Shown piece by piece: positions 1 through 7,425 of a stretch of DNA of 64,000 bases (the stretch's first letter is position 1; each line of letters begins with the position of its first letter). The position numbers were made by a program, and so were the translations under genes. The DNA comes from Planktothricoides raciborskii GIHE-MW2 (GTDB taxonomy: Bacteria > Cyanobacteriota > Cyanobacteriia > Cyanobacteriales > Laspinemataceae). The notes beneath the pieces are model-generated. The model did not search any database. It saw only the letters and a program-made list of their open reading frames with translations, and was not told the DNA's origin. The DNA lies in the NCBI RefSeq assembly GCF_040564635.1, contig NZ_CP159837.1:1801001-1865000 (forward strand), given 5' to 3'.

Positions 1-94
1 ACCCGGTTTCTGAATCCTGGGGATAACTAAGAAACCGGGTTTCTCTGGTGGATATTACCTGTACTGTGGAGTTACAAAAAGAAACCCGGTTTCT
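1..94. repeat. R1 palindromic repeat, one partial and one full copy
   Basis: The window opens inside a right-hand R1 end. A full copy follows at 30-94: left end GAAACCGGGTTTC, a short inner segment with GTGGTGGATATT and TGTGGAGTTAC, and right end GAAACCCGGTTTC. The two ends are reverse complements, and each is itself an imperfect palindrome. This is the most frequent repeat of the left 20 kb. No transposase is associated with it. The full copy directly abuts the promoter of the first cassette. Confidence 0.9.
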
Positions 95-107
95 GAAACC
101 CATTATG

Positions 108-149
108 TATAATAATAAATAGAAGATTACCAAGCGAAGGTAATAGAAA
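108..149 (+). promoter_or_regulatory. -10 box and 5' UTR hairpin of cassette A
   Basis: A perfect TATAAT (108-113) is followed by a leader in which ATTACC (126-131) pairs with GGTAAT (139-144) around AAGCGAA. The AAGG Shine-Dalgarno-like sequence lies partly in the 3' arm, six bases before the ATG at 150. The same leader precedes cassettes B and D at identical spacing, so translational control is plausible. In this copy R1 sits where the -35 region would be. Confidence 0.55.
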
Positions 150-467
150 ATGAGCAAAATATCTGAACATCGCCAAGCGCGTCTAGGTCGAGTATTTCCA
201 GAACGCCAACGTTCCCCAGAAGAACTCGCCCAACGCAAGGCGGAAATGCAAGCATTAATGAAGCGGTGTGACGAAATTTTCGAGGCAGCTAAACCAAAAC
301 TAATCGATGATTATTACGACTGGTTTATGGTCATCGAACCAGAAAGCGGGGACTATGTTATCGACAAAGACGATAATGTAGCAACACAGAAAGCTCGTGA
401 AAAATACCCCAATGCTCGGTGTGTGGTTTACTGCGTGAATGAAACCGGAGCCTGTTATCGAGCATGA
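150..467 (+). CDS. Cassette A, protein 1: small acidic conserved protein
   Basis: A 105-aa soluble protein of unknown function, first of five paralogues in this window (150, 14849, 15721, 16724, 18803). The N-terminal third is basic and variable. The rest is strongly conserved: a helical stretch with MKRCDEIFEAAKPKL, then DYYDWFMVIEPESGDY, IDKDD and a C-terminal CVNETGACYR block. No signal peptide or membrane segment is visible. The stop codon overlaps the next start (ATGA at 464-467), so it is translationally coupled to a retropepsin-like protein. The strict pairing suggests a functional partner, perhaps substrate, inhibitor or antitoxin-like; that is inference. The ATG is fixed by a leader shared with cassettes B and D. 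Confidence 0.75.
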   Translation: MSKISEHRQARLGRVFPERQRSPEELAQRKAEMQALMKRCDEIFEAAKPKLIDDYYDWFMVIEPESGDYVIDKDDNVATQKAREKYPNARCVVYCVNETGACYRA

Positions 468-829
468 TTAGCGGAGAGTTTAACCACAAGGGAGAATTAG
501 TGTTTGAAATTGCTTTAATTGCAGCCGATGAAACTGATTGGCAAGTTCAGGCAATTTTTGATACAGGGTTCAATGGTTGGCTGTTGATGAATAACGAAGA
601 TGTCGATAATTTAGGGTGGTTGCAGCAACCTGAACCTAGAAAAAGTCAGACAGCAGCGGGGACAGTATTTTTTAATGTCTACGAGGGGATTATACTCATC
701 GATCGAGAGGAGTTCATTATTCCCGTTTTGGGTGGCGATGACATTAAAGAAATTCTCCTGGGGGTGCGTTGGTTGCAATTTAAGCGACTGATTGCCGATT
801 ATTCTGGCGGAGTTTTGACTTTGGATTAA
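464..829 (+). CDS. Cassette A, protein 2: retropepsin-like (clan AA) aspartic protease
   Basis: A 121-aa protein with the single-domain retropepsin layout. The catalytic triplet D33-T34-G35 sits in AIFDTGFNGWL, and the later hydrophobic-Gly motif ILLGVRWL lies near residue 100. Such proteins work as homodimers, each chain giving one Asp. The small size fits a stand-alone protease of the type seen in cyanobacteria. It overlaps the upstream gene by four bases. No secretion signal is visible, so it should act in the cytoplasm. Its substrate is unknown; the co-encoded small protein is the obvious candidate partner. The fold call is good, while proteolytic activity is untested inference. Confidence 0.72.
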   Translation: MISGEFNHKGELVFEIALIAADETDWQVQAIFDTGFNGWLLMNNEDVDNLGWLQQPEPRKSQTAAGTVFFNVYEGIILIDREEFIIPVLGGDDIKEILLGVRWLQFKRLIADYSGGVLTLD

Positions 830-856
830 GGGGCGATCGCTTTTGCCCAAAAACCA

Positions 857-1047
857 AGAAACCGGGTTTCTGTGGTGGATATGTAGGGGCGAATGCGAGA
901 ACGCCCCTACTGTGGAGGTACAAAAAGAAACCCGGTTTCTGAATCCTGGGGATAACTAAGAAACCGGGTTTCCCCAAGAAAAGAAACCGGGTTTCTTTGG
1001 TGGATATTATAGTTAACTGTGGAGGTACAGAAAGAAACCCGGTTTCT
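857..1047. repeat. R1 cluster with a nested GTAGGGGCG palindrome
   Basis: A full R1 copy at 857-940 has its inner segment interrupted by a GTAGGGGCGAA...CGCCCCTAC palindrome, a second repeat family. A left end alone lies at about 957, and another full copy at 982-1047. No coding capacity is seen between 830 and 1076. Confidence 0.85.
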
Positions 1048-1076
1048 GAATCCAAGCGCGATCGCTTATGCAAATC

Positions 1077-1460
1077 CTACCTTTTTATCAGATGAATGCC
1101 CAGCCATTGTGTGAATTCTTCTCTCCCTAATTCACCGGATGCTAGTTTTAAAATCACTTTTTCTTGCTCATCAACTTCAGCATAAATCTCAAATCCATTT
1201 AATACTAGGAAAACTTCCATTGCCGCGTGACCGATGCGTTTGTTGCCATCGAAAAAAGGATGGTTTTTAATCAGAGAAAAGCCTAAAGCTGAAGCTTTTT
1301 CGACAATAGTGGGATAAAGTTCTTGTCCCCCAAAAGTCATGCGCGGTTGTGCGACAGCCGACTCTAGCGCTCCCAAATTGGTGACTCCACCAGTGCCACC
1401 GGATTGCTGCATGAGATGCCGATATATTTCTAAAACTTCAGGTACAGTAAGATAACGCAT
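1077..1460 (-). CDS. Death-on-curing (Doc/Fic) family toxin
   Basis: A 127-aa Fic-fold protein. The active-site loop HPFFDGNKR begins at H67, close to the canonical HPFxxxNKR of Doc toxins, which phosphorylate EF-Tu and halt translation. Length fits stand-alone Doc (about 126 aa). The ATG overlaps the stop of the upstream antitoxin gene (TAATG), the usual translational coupling of a type II toxin-antitoxin operon. The family assignment is secure. EF-Tu as target is taken from the family and not visible here. Confidence 0.9.
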   Translation of the reverse strand: MRYLTVPEVLEIYRHLMQQSGGTGGVTNLGALESAVAQPRMTFGGQELYPTIVEKASALGFSLIKNHPFFDGNKRIGHAAMEVFLVLNGFEIYAEVDEQEKVILKLASGELGREEFTQWLGIHLIKR

Positions 1461-1657
1461 TATTGCAGTCTTTGGTAAAGTTCTGCATTTTTATTGAGAA
1501 CGTATGCGATCGCCTGGTTAAAAGAATCTTCCGGTTGATTCACCACTGCTTCCACTCCCATTAAGAGCAATTCTTCTACAGATACTCCCATATTACTGGC
1601 AGTTTTTTCTAGTTTTAGGAGGCGATCGTCAGGAATTGAGATCGTGATATTCTTCAT
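1460..1657 (-). CDS. Antitoxin of the Doc pair, ribbon-helix-helix type
   Basis: A 65-aa protein starting MKNITISIPDDRLLKLEKTA. This beta-strand followed by helices is typical of ribbon-helix-helix DNA-binding antitoxins. The C-terminal half would hold the toxin-neutralising segment. It is first in the operon, overlapping the toxin start by one base. By family precedent it represses its own promoter together with the toxin. The exact antitoxin subfamily is not recognised. Confidence 0.8.
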   Translation of the reverse strand: MKNITISIPDDRLLKLEKTASNMGVSVEELLLMGVEAVVNQPEDSFNQAIAYVLNKNAELYQRLQ

Positions 1658-1738
1658 TTTTTACTTTTTGATAGCAGGTTACTCAGGATTTTAGCATATC
1701 AATTGGATGCCTGCGATCGCGCTTTTGCCCAAAAACCA

Positions 1739-2093
1739 AGAAACCGGGTTTCTGTGGTGGATATTATCGTTAACTGTGGAGTTACAAAAAGAAACCCGGT
1801 TTCTGAATCTTGGGGATAACTAAGAAACCGGGTTTCCCCAAGAAAAGAAACCGGGTTTCTGTGGTGGATACCAAAGTTAACTGTGGAGGTACAAAAAGAA
1901 ACCCGGTTTCTCAGACAAGGCGCGATCGCCAAGAAAAGAAACCGGGTTTCTGTGGTGGATATTATAGTTAACTGTGGAGGTACAAAAAGAAACCCGGTTT
2001 CTCAGACAAGGCGCGATCGCCAAGAAAAGAAACCGGGTTTCTGTGGTGGATATTATAGTTAACTGTGGAGTTACAGAAAGAAACCCGGTTTCT
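1739..2093. repeat. Tandem R1 array with 91-bp period
   Basis: R1 copies begin near 1739, 1846, 1937 and 2028. The last three form a direct tandem of 91-bp units, each made of R1 plus a linker CAGACAAGGCGCGATCGCC carrying a HIP1 octamer. Unit-to-unit identity is very high, pointing to recent amplification. The linkers are repeated too, so there are no unique spacers. Nothing coding is supported between 1658 and 2196. Confidence 0.88.
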
Positions 2094-2196
2094 CAGACAA
2101 GGCGCGATCGCTCCTGGAGTGCCGAGGTAGGAGTGGGGGCGATCGCCTGGGAGTTGGGAGTTGGGAGTAAAGGGTAATCGCCCTGCAAAACTGTGA

Positions 2197-3027
2197 CTAC
2201 TCCCAAGCATAAACACCTCCACGAGCTAAAAAATTAGCTACATTCCAACCAACTTGATCTAGCGCAGCATCTACACCAACTTCCAAAATTTTTGAACTGT
2301 ACAAATATCGACCCATAGTAGCGTTGTAAAACCGGCCTTGAGGATCGATCATCACATAAGAGTCTTTCATTAACTCATTTGACTCGGCAATTGGCTGCAA
2401 TTGTTTATCTAGAATGTTTTGATGAAACTTCACAAATTGGTTAAATTCCTGGGGTGAAATTAACATCTCTTCAACAGAACCATCGTTTTGCCCATCTACT
2501 GGCAACACTTGAAATACTTTCCACCGCTCTGGACGCACCCGCCGGACAAACTCGGACATATCTTCTTGAAAGTTCAGTCGAGTAATCACTGAATTGAGTT
2601 TAGTATGAATGCCTTTTTGATGGAGCAGATCGAATAAAGCAATGGAATTTCGGACATGATCTCCATTACCCCGTCCCAACTGTTTTTGAATTACTTCTGA
2701 AGCCGAATCTACTGATAATGCTACCCAATCAATATCACTACCATACCTTTCTAGCAACTCGGGTATTCGCGCACCATTGCTCACTATACTGGTGACAAAT
2801 CCTAAGCGACGCGATTCAGCTAATATTTCACCTAAATGGGGGTGTAGGGTCGGTTCTCCACCAGCAAAGTTAATTTTTTTAGTCCCCGCACTATGCAGTA
2901 ATAAAAGAATTTGCTTAACCTCATTCAAGGTTAAATATTCTGTCACATCACGAAAGGTCGCAAAGCAAAAATCACAATGATAGTTGCAGTTATTACACAG
3001 ATGAAAGTTAACGCTGATTGGTTGCAT
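2197..3027 (-). CDS. Prokaryotic viperin (radical SAM, ddh-nucleotide synthase)
   Basis: A 276-aa radical SAM enzyme. The cluster motif CxxxCxxC is C14, C18 and C21 in CNYHCDFC. KINFAGGEP (residues 51-59) is the SAM-binding GGEP motif. SVDS (105-108), KLNSVI, RWKVFQ, MKDSY and the C-terminal RGGVYAW match blocks shared with animal viperin (RSAD2). Viperins remove water from CTP, UTP or GTP to give 3'-deoxy-3',4'-didehydro nucleotides that terminate viral RNA synthesis. It is the second gene of a two-gene unit, 66 bp after a nucleotide kinase, an arrangement known for prokaryotic viperins and mirrored by vertebrate CMPK2-RSAD2. Which nucleotide it uses cannot be read from sequence. Confidence 0.92.
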   Translation of the reverse strand: MQPISVNFHLCNNCNYHCDFCFATFRDVTEYLTLNEVKQILLLLHSAGTKKINFAGGEPTLHPHLGEILAESRRLGFVTSIVSNGARIPELLERYGSDIDWVALSVDSASEVIQKQLGRGNGDHVRNSIALFDLLHQKGIHTKLNSVITRLNFQEDMSEFVRRVRPERWKVFQVLPVDGQNDGSVEEMLISPQEFNQFVKFHQNILDKQLQPIAESNELMKDSYVMIDPQGRFYNATMGRYLYSSKILEVGVDAALDQVGWNVANFLARGGVYAWE

Positions 3028-3093
3028 AATTCGGATTTTTAATTGGGTTTATACAAAATTTAAATTATCAGTTAAAATCTATTGTGTTAAATC

Positions 3094-3690
3094 CTAAAGC
3101 GGAGTTATTTTGTTGATTTTTGTGCATAAATTATGGTATGATTCCTCAGCATTCTCATTGGTAGTATCAATTCGGACGATCGGGATATTGACCAACTCAA
3201 ATATTCGCTCGTATGATTGAGGAATGTTGTATTCAAGAGAAACTTTATCTCCATACCATTGAGGGGAAATACTCTGACTTCTATTGGCAATACGTTTTTT
3301 AATCACTTCTGGAGAAGCGGTTATATAAATTACTACGTCAGGCCATAAAAAGTTGGAGTCTGATTGCCAGATCCGGAAATGCGCCGACAAGTCTTGCTTC
3401 AGCAACAAGCTGTGGTAAGCGAAAGTAGAAAATACATATCGATCGGCGACAACTCCCGAATGATTTAAATTGGATATGTACTCATTGCTACGCATTAGGT
3501 TACACAAGCTGTAAAAGTGAAAGGTAGCGATTGGGGAATTAGTCGCAGTTATTTGCTCTTGGATAGAGAGTAAGCCATCTGGGATACTGCTGTAATAGCA
3601 TAAATTTAGCCGTTTGGCTAAGAGTTTAGCTAAAGTTGTTTTACCAGATCCATCTACTCCTTCAAACACGAAAAAAGGGAAATTTTTCAT
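3094..3690 (-). CDS. Thymidylate-kinase-like nucleotide kinase paired with viperin
   Basis: A 198-aa P-loop kinase. Walker A is GVDGSGKT (11-18), a DRY-type motif occurs in VVADRYVFST, and a basic lid-like stretch KKRIANRSQS follows, as in thymidylate/nucleoside monophosphate kinases. Length matches that family (about 200 aa). It lies upstream of the viperin gene on the same strand and is probably co-transcribed. By analogy with CMPK2 next to RSAD2 it would phosphorylate nucleotides to supply viperin with triphosphate or recharge its product. A housekeeping tmk role is possible but less likely in this context. Confidence 0.85.
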   Translation of the reverse strand: MKNFPFFVFEGVDGSGKTTLAKLLAKRLNLCYYSSIPDGLLSIQEQITATNSPIATFHFYSLCNLMRSNEYISNLNHSGVVADRYVFSTFAYHSLLLKQDLSAHFRIWQSDSNFLWPDVVIYITASPEVIKKRIANRSQSISPQWYGDKVSLEYNIPQSYERIFELVNIPIVRIDTTNENAEESYHNLCTKINKITPL

Positions 3691-3762
3691 AAATTTACGC
3701 TCTCAACTATAAATTATCATAATTACCAATTAAAGCTTTTCTGATGCTTTCAGACATCAGTA

Positions 3763-3947
3763 TTTTCACTGAATTTTATTAACAGATAAGGGATCCAGGT
3801 TGTTTCCCCAGGGATGGGAATGAGCGCCCAGAAACCGGGTTTCTTCAGCTAAGTTCTGCGAGAGGCATAAAGTTAACCCAGAAACCCGGTTTCTTACCTA
3901 TCGCCTTGGCGGAAAACTTTTACGCAAAATTGGCAAAATTTTTTTCT
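3763..3947. repeat. ~185-bp direct repeat, copy 1, with an R1 variant
   Basis: This segment recurs almost unchanged at 5627-5810. It runs from TTTCACTGAATTT through GATAAGGGATCCAGG, an R1 variant with a different inner part (TTCAGCTAAGTTCTGCG), to CTATCGCCTTGGCGGA and TTTTACGCAAA. Downstream at 3955-3985 a GGACACGGC...GCCGTGTCC palindrome follows. The two copies bracket three small membrane-protein genes. Confidence 0.85.
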
Positions 3948-4023
3948 GATGCGGTAGGGACACGGCATTGCCGTGTCCTTTCCTTACCTGCTGCCAGATG
4001 ACCCAAGGTAATATCCATGATGT

Positions 4024-4878
4024 CTAATTTCCTAATCCGTGAATATTTTTCACCAAATATGGACTAGAGCGAAGCTTTTTAGATGCGATCGCTTTTTGCT
4101 GTTGGTAGGCTGACGAAAAACTTTGAGGAAAGCCACCCAATCCTAAGCGATAGATTATTTCTTTGACAGCGACCGATCTGTGATCGAAACCCATCGAGTC
4201 TCCTAAAAGTGCTTGTGAAGTGTCACGCTGATTAAGTTGTAAACTTTTGCGCCAGTACAAGAGTGCTGCGTCAACCTGTAAACTAGCAGCTAAAGCAGTA
4301 GCTAAATGGAGATTAGACCAGTAATGATCTGGATTTGTGCTGAGTGCCTTGACATAACACTCACAGCTAATGACCAAAGACTCTTGCGCTGTTTCGATCA
4401 TCTGTTTTGCTCCGGCTTCACCTATGGAAGAAACTCCCAAATTTGCTAAGAAACTTCGATAATCTACTCCACCAAAAACATTGTCTCCCCAGAATGAATT
4501 GTAACTGCGATCGTAGGCTAAACCGGCTTTTAAAAAAGCTTCGGTACTGGGTTGGCTCACCGCTTGCTGGTAAAGTTGATAACCTTGTGAATTAATTTCT
4601 TTCATTTTCTCTTCTGAAAAGGCTTGATCTGAACCTTTAGATTGAAATTCGGATATTTCATTGTATTCAACCCTGGGCTTCTCCACGATCGATTCTCTTG
4701 AAATAGGAATGGTAGATGAATCGTCATCGGTTGTTTGGTTTTCTGAAAATTCATAATCAGAAGAATATGGCTCCGAAGTGTTTTCTTGTTTCTCTTCACC
4801 CCAGGAAAGCCAGAAAAGCCAAAAACCGATTGCCAAGATTGCTAAGATTATGATGATTTCCATACAATATTTGCTCAA
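4024..4878 (-). CDS. Membrane-anchored TPR-like protein of unknown function
   Basis: A 284-aa protein with one N-terminal transmembrane helix (about residues 6-26, IIIILAILAIGFWLFWL), followed by a charged, low-complexity linker (30-95). The C-terminal helical part contains TPR-like pairs: YVKALSTNPDHYWSNLHLATAL and DAALLYWRKSLQLNQRD. M1 and M6 are both possible starts; the helix begins right after M6. The soluble part is expected in the cytoplasm or lumen depending on topology. It lies between two copies of a 185-bp direct repeat. I do not recognise a named family. Confidence 0.65.
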   Translation of the reverse strand: MSKYCMEIIIILAILAIGFWLFWLSWGEEKQENTSEPYSSDYEFSENQTTDDDSSTIPISRESIVEKPRVEYNEISEFQSKGSDQAFSEEKMKEINSQGYQLYQQAVSQPSTEAFLKAGLAYDRSYNSFWGDNVFGGVDYRSFLANLGVSSIGEAGAKQMIETAQESLVISCECYVKALSTNPDHYWSNLHLATALAASLQVDAALLYWRKSLQLNQRDTSQALLGDSMGFDHRSVAVKEIIYRLGLGGFPQSFSSAYQQQKAIASKKLRSSPYLVKNIHGLGN

Positions 4879-5046
4879 ATATTTCAGATATTACGCCGCG
4901 TCATGCGGGGTTTGAATTATATATTTTTATGGATTTTTGGTTGTACTCCGGTAGACGATTTCCCTTTTAATGAATAAGCAGGTTTTCATTCATATCACTT
5001 CCCCGAAGGAAAGTGATATTTTTTACGAAATATTTTTTATAAATGC

Positions 5047-5295
5047 TTACTTTACTATATGTTGGCAATTAACTTGATATAAGCTTTGTGTGTACATTCC
5101 CCCCATCAATTCTATGCGGGATGCTTTGTCTACCTCCTGTTTAATCGACGATCTATATTGATTCAACTGATTACAAAGTTTCCGTAACTCTGCTTCTCGT
5201 TTTGCTTGCTCATGGGCTTCTAATCCAAGCAATATAAGGCTTAAGACTGACATGACACCAAATGTCAATACTGCTATCTTTATGGTCTGCTTCAT
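5047..5295 (-). CDS. Small single-span membrane protein
   Basis: An 82-aa protein when started at the ATG at 5295, one base after the stop of the upstream gene. A start 17 codons earlier would overlap that gene and is less likely. It has an N-terminal transmembrane segment (IAVLTFGVMSVLSLILLGL), then a charged helix rich in E, K and R (EAHEQAKREAELRKL), and two cysteines. Function is unknown. It forms a two-gene unit with 5297-5506. Confidence 0.5.
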   Translation of the reverse strand: MKQTIKIAVLTFGVMSVLSLILLGLEAHEQAKREAELRKLCNQLNQYRSSIKQEVDKASRIELMGGMYTQSLYQVNCQHIVK

Positions 5296-5296
5296 G

Positions 5297-5506
5297 TTAG
5301 TTACAATCATAAGGAACCCCTTCAACATAGATAGTGGTCTGTGCATTTATTCCTAGTGCATTAGAGGTGTTTAAAATTTCGGCGCATTCCTCTTCTGCAA
5401 TTTGTTCAGGGGGTTTCTCAAAGGCTTTATATCCTAAGCCTACCACCAAACTAAATAATCCGATTCCTAGGAGAATAGCATTGATTTTTTGCATTGCTGT
5501 TTTCAA
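5297..5506 (-). CDS. Small single-span membrane or exported protein
   Basis: A 69-aa protein with a hydrophobic segment INAILLGIGLFSLVVGLGY near the N-terminus. A short polar tail contains two cysteines (ECAEIL and the penultimate YDCN). M1 and M5 are both usable starts. The stop is separated by one base from the next gene's ATG, so the two are probably co-translated. Paired cysteines in a small exported tail could form a disulphide; this is speculation. No family is recognised. Confidence 0.45.
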   Translation of the reverse strand: MKTAMQKINAILLGIGLFSLVVGLGYKAFEKPPEQIAEEECAEILNTSNALGINAQTTIYVEGVPYDCN

Positions 5507-5626
5507 TGTACTTTGTACTTTTGCATTTTTTCTTGCTTCCAGGTGCTATTGAACTTTTGAGGTTCAATTCTTATACATCTTCAAGCATTACCAGTGATTC
5601 CACCCCTAGTTAAAAGGGCGATGTAC

Positions 5627-5810
5627 TTTCACTGAATTTCGCTAACCGATAAGGGATCCAGGTTGTTTCCCCAGGGATGGGAATGAGCGCCCAGAAACCG
5701 GGTTTCTTCAGCTAAGTTCTGCGAGAGGCATAAAGTTAACCCAGAAACCCGGTTTCTTACCTATCGCCTTGGCGGAGAAGTTTTACGCAAATTTGGGAAA
5801 AAATTTTTTC
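5627..5810. repeat. ~185-bp direct repeat, copy 2
   Basis: Second copy of the segment at 3763-3947, on the same strand, including the R1 variant at about 5694-5755. The core is near identical. The copies differ at the edges (for example TTTCGCTAACCGATAAG here against TTTTATTAACAGATAAG). Confidence 0.85.
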
Positions 5811-5859
5811 GCTATTCGTGAAAAAGCCCAGAAACGGGGTTTTTCGTCTCGTCCCCGAA

Positions 5860-5955
5860 AAGAAACCGGGTTTCTGTTGTGGATATTACAGTTAACTGTG
5901 GAGTTACAAAAAGAAACCCGGTTTCTGAAACCCAAAAACCCGGTTTCTCCTCTAG
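5860..5955. repeat. R1 copy plus an extra R1 end
   Basis: A full R1 element from about 5861 to 5926 is followed by a further GAAACCC...AACCCGGTTTCT fragment. It reaches almost to the stop codon of the DUF928 gene. Confidence 0.8.
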
Positions 5956-5958
5956 GGA

Positions 5959-6747
5959 CTAACGATCGCAACAACCGCCGATCGCCTCATTTGCCAGATA
6001 GCCCAAGCCAATGGATTCGAGAAGTTCTTTCCACTCAGCGGCGATATCTGCATCCCCCGGACGATCGCGACGCAATTCGGCGAGGGCGGTCAGGGTTTCG
6101 TACCACAACCCATTCGCCGCATAGAGTTCCACGCGCTGCATAGGTGTTGTTGCCGCTTCTAGCTGACTGATCAGTGCGCTATCCCCGGCAACTCTTTGCA
6201 CCATTCCTTGCACATAGTCATCCTCAGCCCGAATTCTCGGATTGCATCGATAGGAGAATTGCCACAAATATTTTTTGCCAATTTCCAACGGTGGGACGCT
6301 TTCCGGTAAGCGGAAACTGACAATTCCCGGTGTATCCGCAATCGTGACGACGGTTTTGTAAACTTGCTCTTCTGCTTCATCCAAGAGCACGAATTCTACC
6401 TCACGAGGCGGATCCGAGTCATAAGGCACATAAAACCAGAATGTGGGATGTCCCGATAGGGTGTAGTTGACTTGACTGGGAACTAATGCGGTCAAAGGTT
6501 TATCCACAGCGGGACAAGAGGTGCGGCTGCCAGAACCTTCGCGATCTTCTGGTGGGTCCGGTGCTGGTGCTTCAAACTTTGTGGCGATCGCCCCATCCGT
6601 TGATGGCAGTTGACGATCGCCCCTTTGTAACTCGGTTTGAGATGCGCCGTAAACTTTCGTAACGGGCACTATCCCGATGAAGACAAGCAAGGCGATCGCT
6701 AATGGCAATTTGCCCGCTTTCGGCGGTTTCCGCAAAGGACTTGGCAA
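5959..6747 (-). CDS. DUF928 domain protein, exported
   Basis: A 262-aa protein with a signal peptide (basic MPSPLRKPPKAGKLP, hydrophobic LAIALLVFIGIV, likely cleavage after VYGA). A Pro/Glu-rich linker follows, then a conserved region with YTLSGHPTFWFYVPY, LWQFSYRCNP and WYETLTALAELR, which matches the cyanobacterial DUF928 family. It probably resides in the periplasm. DUF928 genes commonly accompany CHAT/CHASE2 and TPR-CHAT genes in cyanobacteria, as here, although ~670 bp of repeats separate it from the CHAT operon. Biochemical role is unknown. Confidence 0.8.
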   Translation of the reverse strand: MPSPLRKPPKAGKLPLAIALLVFIGIVPVTKVYGASQTELQRGDRQLPSTDGAIATKFEAPAPDPPEDREGSGSRTSCPAVDKPLTALVPSQVNYTLSGHPTFWFYVPYDSDPPREVEFVLLDEAEEQVYKTVVTIADTPGIVSFRLPESVPPLEIGKKYLWQFSYRCNPRIRAEDDYVQGMVQRVAGDSALISQLEAATTPMQRVELYAANGLWYETLTALAELRRDRPGDADIAAEWKELLESIGLGYLANEAIGGCCDR

Positions 6748-6899
6748 GGTTCTACTCCTCAGATTGACATTCTATTTACCTATCGCAGTCCGGGGATAAA
6801 TTTACGCAAAAATTTACGCAAAATTATTCACGGCAGCATCTCGATTTTTTACAGCGGTTTTCAGATTCATCTCCCACTGTTACCGCCAGCCAGGGGTTA

Positions 6900-7230
6900 A
6901 AACGATGGCGGGCTAATAGCCTAAGTCGGTTAAAACCGACTGAAATTTTCATAACTACAAGCATGATTAGTCGGATTTATTTGAAATCTTGCATCAGTTG
7001 CAACAACCGGCGGGGATTAAAATCAATTCCTAACATATCAAGCCTGCCCCCGCGAAGGCCGCCAAAGCCTGCCCCCGTGAAGCCTGCCCCCGCGCGGGGG
7101 ACGGGGGTCGGTTAAAACCGACTGAAATGCTTTTAATATAAGACTCCTAGTCGGTTTTAACCGACTTTCGCTATGAGGCGGGGATTTTAATCCCCGCCGG
7201 ATCGCGGGGTAAACTTTCGGCTGGTTGAGA
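6900..7230. repeat. Palindromic repeats related to the 185-bp array
   Basis: Several palindromes occur: GTCGGTTAAAACCGAC (twice), GGCGGGGATTTTAATCCCCGCC-type stems, and clustered CCTGCCCCCGCG. The stretch from about 7107 to 7215 is a single, diverged copy of the unit that is tandemly amplified at 23377-24484. No gene is supported between 6748 and 7418. Confidence 0.75.
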
Positions 7231-7295
7231 ATGGTGCAAGATTTCAGTTTCAACCGACTTCAGCTTTGAGACAGGGAAGACGATTCCCTGGCGTG

Positions 7296-7425
7296 CGATC
7301 GACTTGTAGAAGCAAAGCATTCGCGCAGACATTTTCGCGATCAACTTGTAGGGGCAAAGCATTCGCGCAGATATTTTCGCGATCGACAGAAAAATTATCT
7401 ACGCGAATGCTTCGCCCTTTATTTT
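7296..7425. repeat. 42-bp tandem repeat at the 3' end of the CHAT-CHASE2 gene
   Basis: Two clean 42-bp units (7296-7337, 7338-7379) contain GCAAAGCATTCGCGCAGA and end in TTTTCG. A third, rearranged unit reaches past the stop codon of the neighbouring gene. The last codons of that gene (GRSRK, stop) are read from the repeat's TTTTCGCGATCGA end, so the repeat supplies its C-terminus. Confidence 0.75.

Noticed and set aside
1739-2093. CRISPR-like regular repeats
   Set aside because: The 91-bp period includes the linkers, which are also repeated. There are no unique spacers and no cas genes nearby.
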